Notes under the pieces: model-generated
The model's input: the letters and a program-made list of their open reading frames with translations, nothing else
Database searches by the model: none
Told to the model about the DNA's origin: nothing
Assembly (NCBI RefSeq): GCF_003149245.1
Contig: NZ_QGDL01000001.1
Coordinates: forward strand, 213,089 to 277,088
Reading direction: 5' to 3'
Length of the DNA stretch: 64,000 bases
From: Faecalicatena orotica
GTDB lineage: Bacteria; Bacillota; Clostridia; Lachnospirales; Lachnospiraceae
In this document: positions 54,788 through 63,035 of the stretch, one piece after another
Numbering within the stretch: the first letter of the stretch is position 1
Layout of the letters: each line of letters opens with the position of its first letter
Program-made: the position numbers and the translations under genes

Positions 54788-56803
54788 CTACTTATTCGCC
54801 AGATACCCATGCTTCCTGAGTGAATTCAGGATATTATGCCCTTCTGACACACCTTCGATAATCCTTCTGGCACGTACGCTGTCTCCGATGTTAATCATCT
54901 CCGCCTTCTGTTCCCCGCCGCATACCTCTTCAATCTTTTCCAGTATCGGACTTTGGGACTTCATGCCAAGACAGACAAACCCATAGTCGAATGTGATCAC
55001 CTCTGTCCTGCCTTCTGGCGTCTTCACCTGAAACTGCGTATTTTCTACTTTGGTAAGCGCTGTTTTTGTAAGTTCTCTGACACCATATTTTTCACTGATT
55101 TCCCGCATGCGCAGCTTACTGACAGGGTCTAAGTCGCGCCCAATTTGGTCGAGCATCTCAACAATCGTCACCTTTGCGCCTCTTGGGGCGAAAAACTCCA
55201 CCACATCCAGTCCGACGGCGCCGCCGCCTATGACTGCCACACTTTTCCCTTCCATATTCTGTGGGAAGGAGTCCACATTATCAATCATGCGCAGGATGGA
55301 ATATACCCGGCTGCCTTCCTTGTCAATCCAGTCATGCAGCCCTTCAATCGGCGGAAGCAGAGGCTTAGAACCGGTGGCATTCACGATGATGTTGGGCTTT
55401 AGGCTGCGTACGAACTTTGCCGTTGCTTCCATTCCAGTAAATGTATACAGATTTGGAAGGCTTTGGGCACGGTTAGTGAGATATTCCACAAAATCATGGA
55501 TTCTGCGTTTATCCGGTATCTTGCTGATTTCCGCCGCCAGACCACCCAGAGTCTCTTTGCGTTCCAGAAGGAAAGTCTGGCAGCCAGTCTCTGCTGCCGT
55601 ACATGCGGCTTCCAGCCCGGCAGTTCCGCCGCCTATGACAACCACATTACATGGCTTCACAACCTTTTGTGTCTTGTCTTCCCAACGGTTCACCAAAGGA
55701 TTCACTGTACAGCGGATTGGCGTATTCTGTGCCAGCCTGTGTCCGGCACAGCCGATATTGCAGGAAATACATTTTCTGATGCGGTCTTCCCCGCCGAATT
55801 CTACCTTATTCACCCATTCGGGATCGGCAATCAGACCTCTTCCCATCCCGATAAAGTCAGCATCCCCATTTTCCAGAATCTCCTCCGCACGCTTTGGAGA
55901 TCGGATATTACCAGTTGTAATCGTAGGCTTTTGGAATGTTTCCCGGATTGCCCTCGACATATAAGAGCGCCATCCGTCCTCCAGCTGGCAGCTGTCAATC
56001 TGGTACTGCAGTGAACTGTTCAGCCCTGCTGACACATCTATGACATCCACTTCCTCCTGAAAGTAGGTGAGAAGCTCTTTTGTATCTCCCAATGTATTCC
56101 CGCCTTCTGCCAGTTCATCTGCACTGATTCTGCAGAAAATCGGGAAAAATGGCCCCACCTGTCTGCGGACCTCTTCCACCACCAGCTTTGCCAGCCGTGC
56201 CCGGTTCTCGGCACAGCCTCCGAATTCATCGGTTCTCTTATTCATGGTAGGGGAAAGGAACTGGCTGATTAGATATCCATGCCCGGCATGAATCTCCACT
56301 GCGTCAAATCCCGCTGTCTGTGCACGTTTTGCCGCCTCCCCATACCGCTTCACAATCGAAAGGATCTCTTCCTTTTCAAGCGGTCTAGGTATACTCCCGC
56401 CCGGTTTGGACGGGATGTCGGAGGAAGATACCGTCTGCATCCCGATACGTGTATCCAGAGCCGAAGCCCCTGCATGGTTAATCTGAATGGCAATGCAGGT
56501 ACCATACTGGTGTACGGATTCGCAAAGCTTATACAGTCTTGGGATATAGTTGTCATGGTCAATCCTGATCTGTGTAGTCCCATTAGACCCCAGCGGAAAG
56601 TCCACGCATGCATTTTCCACAATAATCAGGCCTGTCCCGCCCTGCGCCCGCTGCTCGTAGTAATCCATATGAAGAAAGCTCATTTCTCCATTCTGCTCCC
56701 CATAGTTGGTTCCCATAGGCGCCATTGATATTCTGTTTTTCACTGTCATTCTCCTGACTGTGAACGGTTCAAATAATTTTGGATATTTTTCGTGTTTCTT
56801 CAT
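54788..56803 (-). CDS. NADH:flavin oxidoreductase, 2,4-dienoyl-CoA reductase-like
   Basis: A 671-residue three-domain flavoenzyme: an FMN-binding Old Yellow Enzyme barrel (about 1-340, with EIHAGHGYLISQFLSP and Tyr177), then a [4Fe-4S] cluster site (Cys345, 348, 352, 365), and a C-terminal FAD/NAD(P)H region with GGGTAGLEAA (about 392) and IGGGAVGLDVVEF (about 530). It reduces activated C=C bonds, such as enoates or enones. Here a ring enone derived from dehydroshikimate is an attractive substrate, by inference. It lies 14 bp after the TIM-barrel gene. Confidence 0.93.
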   Translation of the reverse strand: MKKHEKYPKLFEPFTVRRMTVKNRISMAPMGTNYGEQNGEMSFLHMDYYEQRAQGGTGLIIVENACVDFPLGSNGTTQIRIDHDNYIPRLYKLCESVHQYGTCIAIQINHAGASALDTRIGMQTVSSSDIPSKPGGSIPRPLEKEEILSIVKRYGEAAKRAQTAGFDAVEIHAGHGYLISQFLSPTMNKRTDEFGGCAENRARLAKLVVEEVRRQVGPFFPIFCRISADELAEGGNTLGDTKELLTYFQEEVDVIDVSAGLNSSLQYQIDSCQLEDGWRSYMSRAIRETFQKPTITTGNIRSPKRAEEILENGDADFIGMGRGLIADPEWVNKVEFGGEDRIRKCISCNIGCAGHRLAQNTPIRCTVNPLVNRWEDKTQKVVKPCNVVVIGGGTAGLEAACTAAETGCQTFLLERKETLGGLAAEISKIPDKRRIHDFVEYLTNRAQSLPNLYTFTGMEATAKFVRSLKPNIIVNATGSKPLLPPIEGLHDWIDKEGSRVYSILRMIDNVDSFPQNMEGKSVAVIGGGAVGLDVVEFFAPRGAKVTIVEMLDQIGRDLDPVSKLRMREISEKYGVRELTKTALTKVENTQFQVKTPEGRTEVITFDYGFVCLGMKSQSPILEKIEEVCGGEQKAEMINIGDSVRARRIIEGVSEGHNILNSLRKHGYLANK

Positions 56804-56817
56804 ATTGATTACTCCTT

Positions 56818-57642
56818 TTATGCTTCTTTTATATCTGCATCATACCGGTAAGGATAGATGCCGTAATCTTTGAGCAGGCCAAGTCCTTTTCTGATGTCCT
56901 GCTGATAGTCGTTGAATGTATTCGCCTCATAAGAAATGTATCCTTTATAGGAGATGGACTTCAATATTTCAAACAGTGTCCCGTAATTGAATCCATCGCC
57001 CGCCATAGGAACTCTCCTCTCGGGAAACGGAAGAAGTGGGTTATCTACATGGACATGCTTGATAAAGTCCGCATATTCTACAATATCTGAATAAGGATGC
57101 CCGCCTGCGATGAACCATCTGAAGTCCAGCAGTGTCTTCAGGTTCCCGCATCCCAGCTTTTTTGCATAGTCGTAGGCCTCGGGCACGCTTAGGACAGAAT
57201 TGCAGATTGCCGCTGCAAGAGGCTCCATCATAATCGTGATATTGTACGCTCTGGCGATATCGCACAGCGTGACAATCAGCTGCTCATTCTTCTTGGACGC
57301 CTCCTCACGCCCTGCCCCTTCCGGAAGGCTTCTGGTCTTCCCGTTGCCATATACAAAATACCTTGCACCCATCCTGGCAGTCCTGTCTACGGCTTTCTTC
57401 AGGTATTCTGTATAATACGCAAAGTCGAAACTGTCATCCGCAACCACTACATCGAGTGGGAGGGGATTATCGAAGACCTCACTTGCAATCCCACTGTCTT
57501 TCACCAGTTTTCTTGCTTTCTGGTATTCTAAATCATCAAATGACATGATTTCCTTAATATGCAGTTCAACTGCATCATATCCGGCTGCCGCAATCTGATC
57601 CGCCTCATTTACAAAGCCAAAATGGCTGGTTTTCATTTTCAT
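56818..57642 (-). CDS. TIM-barrel sugar-phosphate isomerase/epimerase-like protein
   Basis: A roughly 274-residue AP-endonuclease-2-type TIM barrel (xylose isomerase-like). Candidate metal-site segments are MMEPLA (Glu), LLDFRWF, HVDNP and SYEAN (Glu). The superfamily contains IolO-type epimerases, tagatose epimerases and 3-dehydroshikimate dehydratases; these cannot be separated by eye. The start was set at the ATG at 57640-57642 after AGGGGGCGG; the upstream dehydrogenase stops 10 bp before. Confidence 0.85.
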   Translation of the reverse strand: MKMKTSHFGFVNEADQIAAAGYDAVELHIKEIMSFDDLEYQKARKLVKDSGIASEVFDNPLPLDVVVADDSFDFAYYTEYLKKAVDRTARMGARYFVYGNGKTRSLPEGAGREEASKKNEQLIVTLCDIARAYNITIMMEPLAAAICNSVLSVPEAYDYAKKLGCGNLKTLLDFRWFIAGGHPYSDIVEYADFIKHVHVDNPLLPFPERRVPMAGDGFNYGTLFEILKSISYKGYISYEANTFNDYQQDIRKGLGLLKDYGIYPYRYDADIKEA

Positions 57643-57652
57643 AAGCCGCCCC

Positions 57653-58699
57653 CTAATCCTCATTTACTAGCACAACTTTTACATCTGTTGACCTGCCCGA
57701 TACCAGCTCCTCCATCTTCTTCTGTACCTGATTCATCGGCGCAACGGTCGTAATCAGCTTTTTCAGGTTAATCTTGCCGGATGTAAGCATCTTTGGAATC
57801 TCGTATAATTCGTCAACATAACAATAGCTGCCCTTTAATTTCATCTCATGTGCCACTGCATATTTATACTCAAATCCATCCATATGCTCCGCTGCCATGC
57901 CAATCATCGCAATTTCACCGCCGTTTCTGACCATCTTCATACTGGTGTTCAGGCTGACTGCAATGCCTACACAGTCAGCTCCGGCATCTGCGCCCTTGCC
58001 GTTCGTGATTTCCATTACCTTTAATACAGGATCTTCCAGCCCGGAGTTAATTACATGGGATGCCCCGCATTCCAGTGCTTTTTCCAGACGCTGCTGGTTC
58101 AGGTCAATGCAGATTACATCCTTTGCGCCCAGATATTTTAAGCATTCTAATGCCAAAAGACCGATTGGGCCTGCGCCGAAAACTGTAACGACTTTATCTT
58201 TTACATCACTTAACATCTTAACGCCGCGGAGCGCAACGGAAGTAGGTTCGAACATGGAGCCTTCCTCAAAGCTTATGCTGTCTGGGATAGGAATCAGCTT
58301 TTCTGCCGGGACTACCACATAGTCTGCCATTGCGCCGTCATATCCGCCTGCCGGCATGGTTGTCCCCGGGATGAAACGTTCCTCACAGAGATTTGGAAGC
58401 CCTGCCTTGCAGTCCGGACATTCGCCGCATTGGATGTTTGGATACACTACGACCCTGCCGCCAACCGGTATGGATGGGTTCTCCACGCCTTCTCCATATT
58501 TATCAACGACACCGGAGAATTCGTGTCCCATTACAAGTGGTGCCACCCGCATGGCGCTGGTACCTTTGAACCCTCCCGTATCTGAACCGCAGATAGATAC
58601 GGCTTTGACCTTAATCCTTACCTGGCCTTTTCCCGGTTCCGGAGTTTCACGTTCCTGTTCCTCGATTTTATATGGTGAGACATAACAATATGCTTTCAT
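57653..58699 (-). CDS. Zinc-dependent alcohol/polyol dehydrogenase (first of two)
   Basis: A 348-residue medium-chain dehydrogenase. The catalytic-zinc Cys is in ICGSDTGG with the His-Glu of GHEFSG, the structural-zinc cysteines are CGECPDCKAGLPNLC (about 92-106), and the NAD-binding GAGPIGLLALE is at about 170. Substrates of the sub-family are polyols. The ATG at 58697-58699, after GGAGG, is preferred to the frame start at 58714. It probably oxidises a ring hydroxyl in this cluster. Confidence 0.92.
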   Translation of the reverse strand: MKAYCYVSPYKIEEQERETPEPGKGQVRIKVKAVSICGSDTGGFKGTSAMRVAPLVMGHEFSGVVDKYGEGVENPSIPVGGRVVVYPNIQCGECPDCKAGLPNLCEERFIPGTTMPAGGYDGAMADYVVVPAEKLIPIPDSISFEEGSMFEPTSVALRGVKMLSDVKDKVVTVFGAGPIGLLALECLKYLGAKDVICIDLNQQRLEKALECGASHVINSGLEDPVLKVMEITNGKGADAGADCVGIAVSLNTSMKMVRNGGEIAMIGMAAEHMDGFEYKYAVAHEMKLKGSYCYVDELYEIPKMLTSGKINLKKLITTVAPMNQVQKKMEELVSGRSTDVKVVLVNED

Positions 58700-58735
58700 A
58701 GATTTTTCCTCCATTTCATCAATCTACATTTCCAA

Positions 58736-59779
58736 TTACACTTCAATCTGTACCTTTATTTCCGTATTCTGCGGGTTATTCAGAATATCAAACGCTTCCT
58801 GTCCTCTCTCAAGAAGATACGTTGAGGTAATCAGGTCTTCTACATTCAGGCGTCCCTCAGCAAGCATCTGCGCCGCCTCCTTCATTTCCGAAGTAAACAT
58901 ATAGCTTCCCAGGAACTTCAGCCCTCTTCCCACAATCTCCATTGGGTCAATCTCTACCTTTTCATGCATCAGTGCTACAAGTACGATTGTTCCGCCATTT
59001 CTTACCAGCTCAAAGGACTGATTGATAGAAGAACCGACCCCGGCAGCAATGATGACTCTGTCTGCGCCATAAGAATCTGTAAGTTCTTTTACTCTTGCTG
59101 CAACATCTTCATCCTTCGCATTAATGACCTCATCTGCCCCACATTCTTTTGCCTTCGCAAGTCTTGTGTCAAGGATGTCGGATACAATCACCTTCGGAAC
59201 TCCCAGAGCCTTCAGGAATTTTACAATCAACAGTCCAATTGGACCAGAACCAATAAGCACGACACTCTGTTCATCTACTGTCCTCCCAGTCTTCGCACAG
59301 GCAAGTGTCACTCCGCATGGCTCCAGCATTGCCGCTGCTTCATAAGAAACATTATCCGCAACAGGGACAACCATCCATGCCGGCACGGTCACATATTCCC
59401 GCATCGCCCCATCAGTCTGTGTGCCCCCGATTGCAGTGCCCATACTCTTCCTGTTCCCGCACAGATTACCTTCCCCACGTTTACAGAAAAAGCAGTCATT
59501 ACACAACACCATAGGATTCACCGTTACCTTCTGCCCGGCTTTCAGATCTTTGACCTCATCCCCTACCATGGTAATATCACCCGAAAATTCATGTCCCAAA
59601 ACAAGCGGCGGTGCAAATCGGTCCGATGCGAACCTGTATGCTCCTAAGTCAGAACCACAGATAGATACCTTCTTAATCTTAATCTGTACTTCATCTGCCT
59701 TCGGCATTGGAATTGCCCTTTCCTCAACCTCCAGCACACCGGGTCCATGATAAACTAATGCTTTCATTGCCTTTCCCAT
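58736..59779 (-). CDS. Zinc-dependent alcohol/polyol dehydrogenase (second of two)
   Basis: A 347-residue medium-chain dehydrogenase, a relative of the neighbour downstream. It has catalytic-zinc motif SICGSDLGAY, GHEFSG, structural-zinc CNDCFFCKRGEGNLC (about 95-109) and nucleotide motif GSGPIGLLIV (about 172). Two such enzymes in one cluster suggest two successive oxidations or a redox pair. The start follows GAAGGAGATCAGGATA. Confidence 0.92.
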   Translation of the reverse strand: MGKAMKALVYHGPGVLEVEERAIPMPKADEVQIKIKKVSICGSDLGAYRFASDRFAPPLVLGHEFSGDITMVGDEVKDLKAGQKVTVNPMVLCNDCFFCKRGEGNLCGNRKSMGTAIGGTQTDGAMREYVTVPAWMVVPVADNVSYEAAAMLEPCGVTLACAKTGRTVDEQSVVLIGSGPIGLLIVKFLKALGVPKVIVSDILDTRLAKAKECGADEVINAKDEDVAARVKELTDSYGADRVIIAAGVGSSINQSFELVRNGGTIVLVALMHEKVEIDPMEIVGRGLKFLGSYMFTSEMKEAAQMLAEGRLNVEDLITSTYLLERGQEAFDILNNPQNTEIKVQIEV

Positions 59780-59824
59780 TATCCTGATCTCCTTCTTCCT
59801 TCTCCCCCGTCCATTAAGAGAATC

Positions 59825-59894
59825 GCAAAGGGGTTCTGCAAAGGGGTCTGACCCTTTTGCATAGGGGTCTGACCCCTTTGCTCTCCATTGTCAG
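59825..59894. repeat. REP-like palindrome, copy B (tandem core)
   Basis: Contains the ggggtctgaccc core twice, followed by ctctccattgtcag, in the same orientation as copy A. It lies between the creatininase-like and dehydrogenase genes of the cluster. Confidence 0.7.
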
Positions 59895-59918
59895 ATAATT
59901 ATTGTGTATTGAATCAAA

Positions 59919-60881
59919 TTAGCACGGCCATGCGATTGTATAGATATGTTTTCCGCCTTTTGTAGGTCCTTTTAATAATTTTTCTATCTCTTCCGGATCT
60001 CTCTGGCTCATGTATTTTGCATCAGGAAGTTTTCCTACCGGACATGCTTCCAAAATGTCATGATGTAATGTAACAAGGTAATCACATACCTTTTCGATAC
60101 ATGCTTTTGCCTTAGCCGGGTCTGCCTCTGTCGCGTGTCCTAATACCCCCTGTGGTGCTGTCACACACTCAATTCCTGCATTTCCCACAACACAGTGTCC
60201 CGGGATTGGGTTGCCATAGATATCACCGCCCCGGTCTACATGCCCTGCCGGAAGGATTCCGTGTACATCTGTGTCTTCAGCGTGTTCCATGTCGCAGTAT
60301 TCCGGGAACAGTGCCAGTGAGATACTCTGTTCTGCCTCACAAGCATGCTGGAACGGTCTGTTAAATGGTCCGCCATGCTCTTTGTCCATCAATGTCTGGG
60401 CCATGACACGCGGCAAATCTACAAAGTAAATCATCGCAGGCACCTGATATTTTTTCCCCCACTCCTGAATTGCAACCGGAAGGGAATATTCCTGGCCATG
60501 CATGCTGATGAAAATCATCTTACGGAATCCAGTATTCCAAAAACCGGTGATAATTGCACGCAGATATGCCATAAAAACATCGTCCGGAAGCGGGATTGTG
60601 CAAGGCTGCCCAATATGATGGAAGGGGTGTGAGCCATACCATACCGGCTCTGCCACTGTACATCCAACCTTCTCTGCCACCATTTCTGCAATCCTTGATA
60701 CGATAAATGTATCTTCACCGATTGGACCTGAATTCCCGTGATTCTCTGTGGAACCTACCGGGATAATGATGATATCGTCTTTCTCCAGCCTCTCCTCAAC
60801 ATCTTTTTTTGTCATTGTCTGATAATACATCTTCTTTGCTGACTCCATCTGTCCTTCGTTTGGAAAACTCCACTCTGCCAT
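59919..60881 (-). CDS. Creatininase-fold hydrolase, possibly IolN-like
   Basis: A 320-residue metal hydrolase of the creatininase family. Candidate ligands are Glu46 and His48 (STENHG), Asp57 (EDTF), His128 (SMHGQE) and His179/Glu182 (HACEAE), so the active site is intact. Family members open cyclic amides or, in Thermotoga-type inositol catabolism, hydrolyse a ring 1,3-diketone (IolN, recalled from literature). With two dehydrogenases and an epimerase-like barrel next to it, ring opening of an oxidised cyclitol is plausible. The start follows AAGGAGGAATTAATC. Confidence 0.85.
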   Translation of the reverse strand: MAEWSFPNEGQMESAKKMYYQTMTKKDVEERLEKDDIIIIPVGSTENHGNSGPIGEDTFIVSRIAEMVAEKVGCTVAEPVWYGSHPFHHIGQPCTIPLPDDVFMAYLRAIITGFWNTGFRKMIFISMHGQEYSLPVAIQEWGKKYQVPAMIYFVDLPRVMAQTLMDKEHGGPFNRPFQHACEAEQSISLALFPEYCDMEHAEDTDVHGILPAGHVDRGGDIYGNPIPGHCVVGNAGIECVTAPQGVLGHATEADPAKAKACIEKVCDYLVTLHHDILEACPVGKLPDAKYMSQRDPEEIEKLLKGPTKGGKHIYTIAWPC

Positions 60882-61011
60882 GATTAATTCCTCCTTGAAT
60901 AAGTTGTTTATTAGTTTTTATGACTTATCGAACTGCATCTTGCTTTTCAATAAGCGAATAATGGATTACTCCACTATTTTCAAAATAATTCTGCTGCCTG
61001 TGACCATAAAA

Positions 61012-61920
61012 TCACTTTGCTGATAATGCCCGAAGTCTCTGCTGATAACTGTCTGTTCCGACACCGTTTACGAGTTTTACGATTTTCCCGCCGGCTGCCA
61101 TGATTTTTTCAAAATCCATTCCTGTCTCGATTCCCATAGAATTCAGCATGAACAGCACGTCTTCTGTGGAAATATTACCGGTAGCCCCTTTGATATATGG
61201 GCATCCGCCTAATCCTGCCAGTGAGGTGTCTATCTTATCAATCCCCGCTTCCATAGCAGCCACTACATTTGCCAGCCCCATTCCTCTTGTATTATGCATA
61301 TGCAGCATCCAGTCCATATCGGGAAATGCTTCCCGGAGGGCCATCGTCCTCTCATAAACGAGCTTCGGTGTGCCAAGCCCTGCAGAATCGGAAAGGGAAA
61401 TCTGGGCTGCCCCTGCATCCTGAAATGCCTTTACAATCTCCTTAATAAAATCAAATGAAATCACGCCTTCCCACTGTGAAGCAAATGGCAATGAAATGGA
61501 CCCTGCAAATCCCATATGGTTATCCCTCGCTATTTGCCCGGATTTGGCAAATGTCTTCATAGACTCAAGCGGGGAACGCCCTGCTCCTGCCTTGTTATGT
61601 TCCATGCTGGCCGAAACGTTCAGCTTAATCTTCTGACATCCGCAGTCCGCTGCCCTTCTCACATCATCCGGCAGATACACAAGTCCCCGGTACTCAACGC
61701 CTTCCTTCATATGGAGCTTTTCAAAAACCTTGTCAGTATCCTTCATCTTATACATCGTCTCATACATGGAAAATGCACCGACTTCAATACTTTGGCAGCC
61801 TGCATCAACAACCTCCTCGATAATCCTCACTTTTTCCTCAACCGGATAAATCTCCGGGGCTGTCTGGAAACCATCCCTTGTAACTACCTCACAAAGGATT
61901 ACTTTTTTGGGAAACTTCAT
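61012..61920 (-). CDS. DRE-TIM metallolyase, HMG-CoA-lyase-like
   Basis: A 302-residue TIM-barrel lyase of the HMG-CoA lyase branch. Arg15-Asp16 (TRDGFQ) form the DRE-type metal/acid site, His207 and His209 (HMHNT) are metal ligands, and the catalytic-type Cys240 sits in GLGGCPYIKGATGN. The usual HxHD reads HMHN (Asn210). The family cleaves beta-hydroxy acyl compounds; the substrate here is unknown, and it may act on the ring-opened product. The start was set at the ATG at 61918-61920 after GAGAGGAGAAAG, not the long upstream frame. Confidence 0.87.
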   Translation of the reverse strand: MKFPKKVILCEVVTRDGFQTAPEIYPVEEKVRIIEEVVDAGCQSIEVGAFSMYETMYKMKDTDKVFEKLHMKEGVEYRGLVYLPDDVRRAADCGCQKIKLNVSASMEHNKAGAGRSPLESMKTFAKSGQIARDNHMGFAGSISLPFASQWEGVISFDFIKEIVKAFQDAGAAQISLSDSAGLGTPKLVYERTMALREAFPDMDWMLHMHNTRGMGLANVVAAMEAGIDKIDTSLAGLGGCPYIKGATGNISTEDVLFMLNSMGIETGMDFEKIMAAGGKIVKLVNGVGTDSYQQRLRALSAK

Positions 61921-62000
61921 CTTTCTTTCTCCTCTCTTTACTGTTTTGTTAATAAGATGCTTCAATGTGATATATCCATATCGATGTCTCGTGATATTAT

Positions 62001-62012
62001 GTGATGCATCAC
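62001..62012. promoter_or_regulatory. Palindromic operator candidate upstream of the DRE-TIM lyase gene
   Basis: GTGATGCATCAC is a perfect 12-bp palindrome in the gap between gntR and the lyase gene. The 10-bp core TGATGCATCA recurs at 62721-62730 upstream of gntR, so it is a likely binding site for the GntR-family regulator. Confidence 0.6.
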
Positions 62013-62038
62013 CGGCTTTCAAAAATATGTCCAGATGG

Positions 62039-62671
62039 TTATAAACCAATCTGAACATACCCTTCCTTCATTCTCTCAACAGCTGCACTCGTATGCTGGT
62101 ACATACATTCCAACGCTTCTTCGTACTTCTTCGCCTCAACCAGCTTCAAAAACTTCTCATGTTCCTCTATGGGAAGATAGCTATGCTTCCTCACAATCTT
62201 TCTCGAGCCTATCCTATACTGGCTGCGCACGCCTCTGTAAAAATCAGACAGCTGCTTATTCTGCAGCAGGTCAATCAGATAAACATGGAACTCTGCATCA
62301 ACTTCCGTGTATGCCGAAATATCTTTCTGCTCCATAGCCCTCTTCTGCCTTACGATGAAAGCCTTCAGAACTAAAATATCGTCTTCCTCAATCTTATCAA
62401 TAATCTTCGGCAGGACATAGTGTTCCACACATTCACGGCTCTGATAGATGTTTTGAATTGCTTTCATATCAATCCGCAGTACAGAAAATCCTACATTAGA
62501 ATCAACCTCCAAAAGCCCTTCATTCTGCAGCTTCACCAGTGCTTCCCTGACAGGCGTGTAACTTAAGCCCAATTCCTTAGCACTCTTGCGGACACTGAAA
62601 AGTGTCCCCGGCTCCGCTTCCATAATCTGTTCTTTCAGGCTCTCATAAGCCTGTTCTTTCAATGTTGGCAT
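62039..62671 (-). CDS. GntR-family transcription regulator with FCD domain
   Basis: A 210-residue regulator: an N-terminal winged helix (about 5-70; KSAKELGLSYTPVREALVKLQNEGLLEV) and a C-terminal helical FCD ligand domain. Such proteins usually repress catabolic operons and respond to a sugar acid or similar ligand, often with a metal. The start was set at the ATG at 62669-62671 after AAAGGAAG. It heads the catabolic cluster, and palindromes in front of it and in front of the next gene suggest autoregulation and cluster control. Confidence 0.92.
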   Translation of the reverse strand: MPTLKEQAYESLKEQIMEAEPGTLFSVRKSAKELGLSYTPVREALVKLQNEGLLEVDSNVGFSVLRIDMKAIQNIYQSRECVEHYVLPKIIDKIEEDDILVLKAFIVRQKRAMEQKDISAYTEVDAEFHVYLIDLLQNKQLSDFYRGVRSQYRIGSRKIVRKHSYLPIEEHEKFLKLVEAKKYEEALECMYQHTSAAVERMKEGYVQIGL

Positions 62672-62720
62672 ATAAAAACTTCCTTTACCTTTGTCTTGTC
62701 TGTTTGCTTGTGATTTCTTG

Positions 62721-62730
62721 TGATGCATCA
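62721..62730. promoter_or_regulatory. Palindromic operator candidate upstream of gntR
   Basis: TGATGCATCA, 50 bp before the gntR start, repeats the core of the palindrome at 62001-62012. Several TTGTGAT half-motifs cluster near it. Confidence 0.6.
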
Positions 62731-62814
62731 ATCATATCACTTGTCAGTACATTTGTAAACCCCACAAATCAGACAAATATATCCAATAATTTTTGTGCAT
62801 ATTTCACATTTATT

Positions 62815-62849
62815 CAAAGGGGTCAGACCCTTTTGCTCTCCATTTTCAG
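62815..62849. repeat. REP-like palindrome, copy C
   Basis: Partial copy of the ggggtcagaccc core with right flank ctctccattttcag, same orientation as copies A and B. Confidence 0.7.
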
Positions 62850-62916
62850 AATATTCTTAAATTAATAGAATCGCTATCTGTGGTCTGCCACACATGTGTC
62901 TTTTTTATAACAATAA

Positions 62917-62945
62917 TTGATTCCGTTTCAGTCCTATGTTACCAT
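62917..62945 (+). promoter_or_regulatory. Candidate promoter for the dihydroorotase gene
   Basis: TTGATT (62917-62922) and TACCAT (62940-62945) with a 17-bp spacer. The -10 box is weak. The distance leaves a leader in which an attenuator could lie, but no PyrR-type structure was confirmed. Confidence 0.35.
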
Positions 62946-63035
62946 GAACACTAGATTTGAAAGAACCTCATCAAGTGTTCAGGCAGCTTCCGGCTATGTT
63001 TGGCCGTTGCTGGGGGTAATAAGGAGATTATTCTA

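Larger units (their letters stand above)
62672..63035. other. Intergenic region between gntR and the dihydroorotase gene
   Basis: Holds, in order, the second operator palindrome (62721-62730), a REP-like copy (62815-62849), a short hairpin near 62880-62905 ahead of TCTTTTTT, and a candidate promoter (62917-62945) with a roughly 90-base leader. No gene is visible. Confidence 0.6.
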
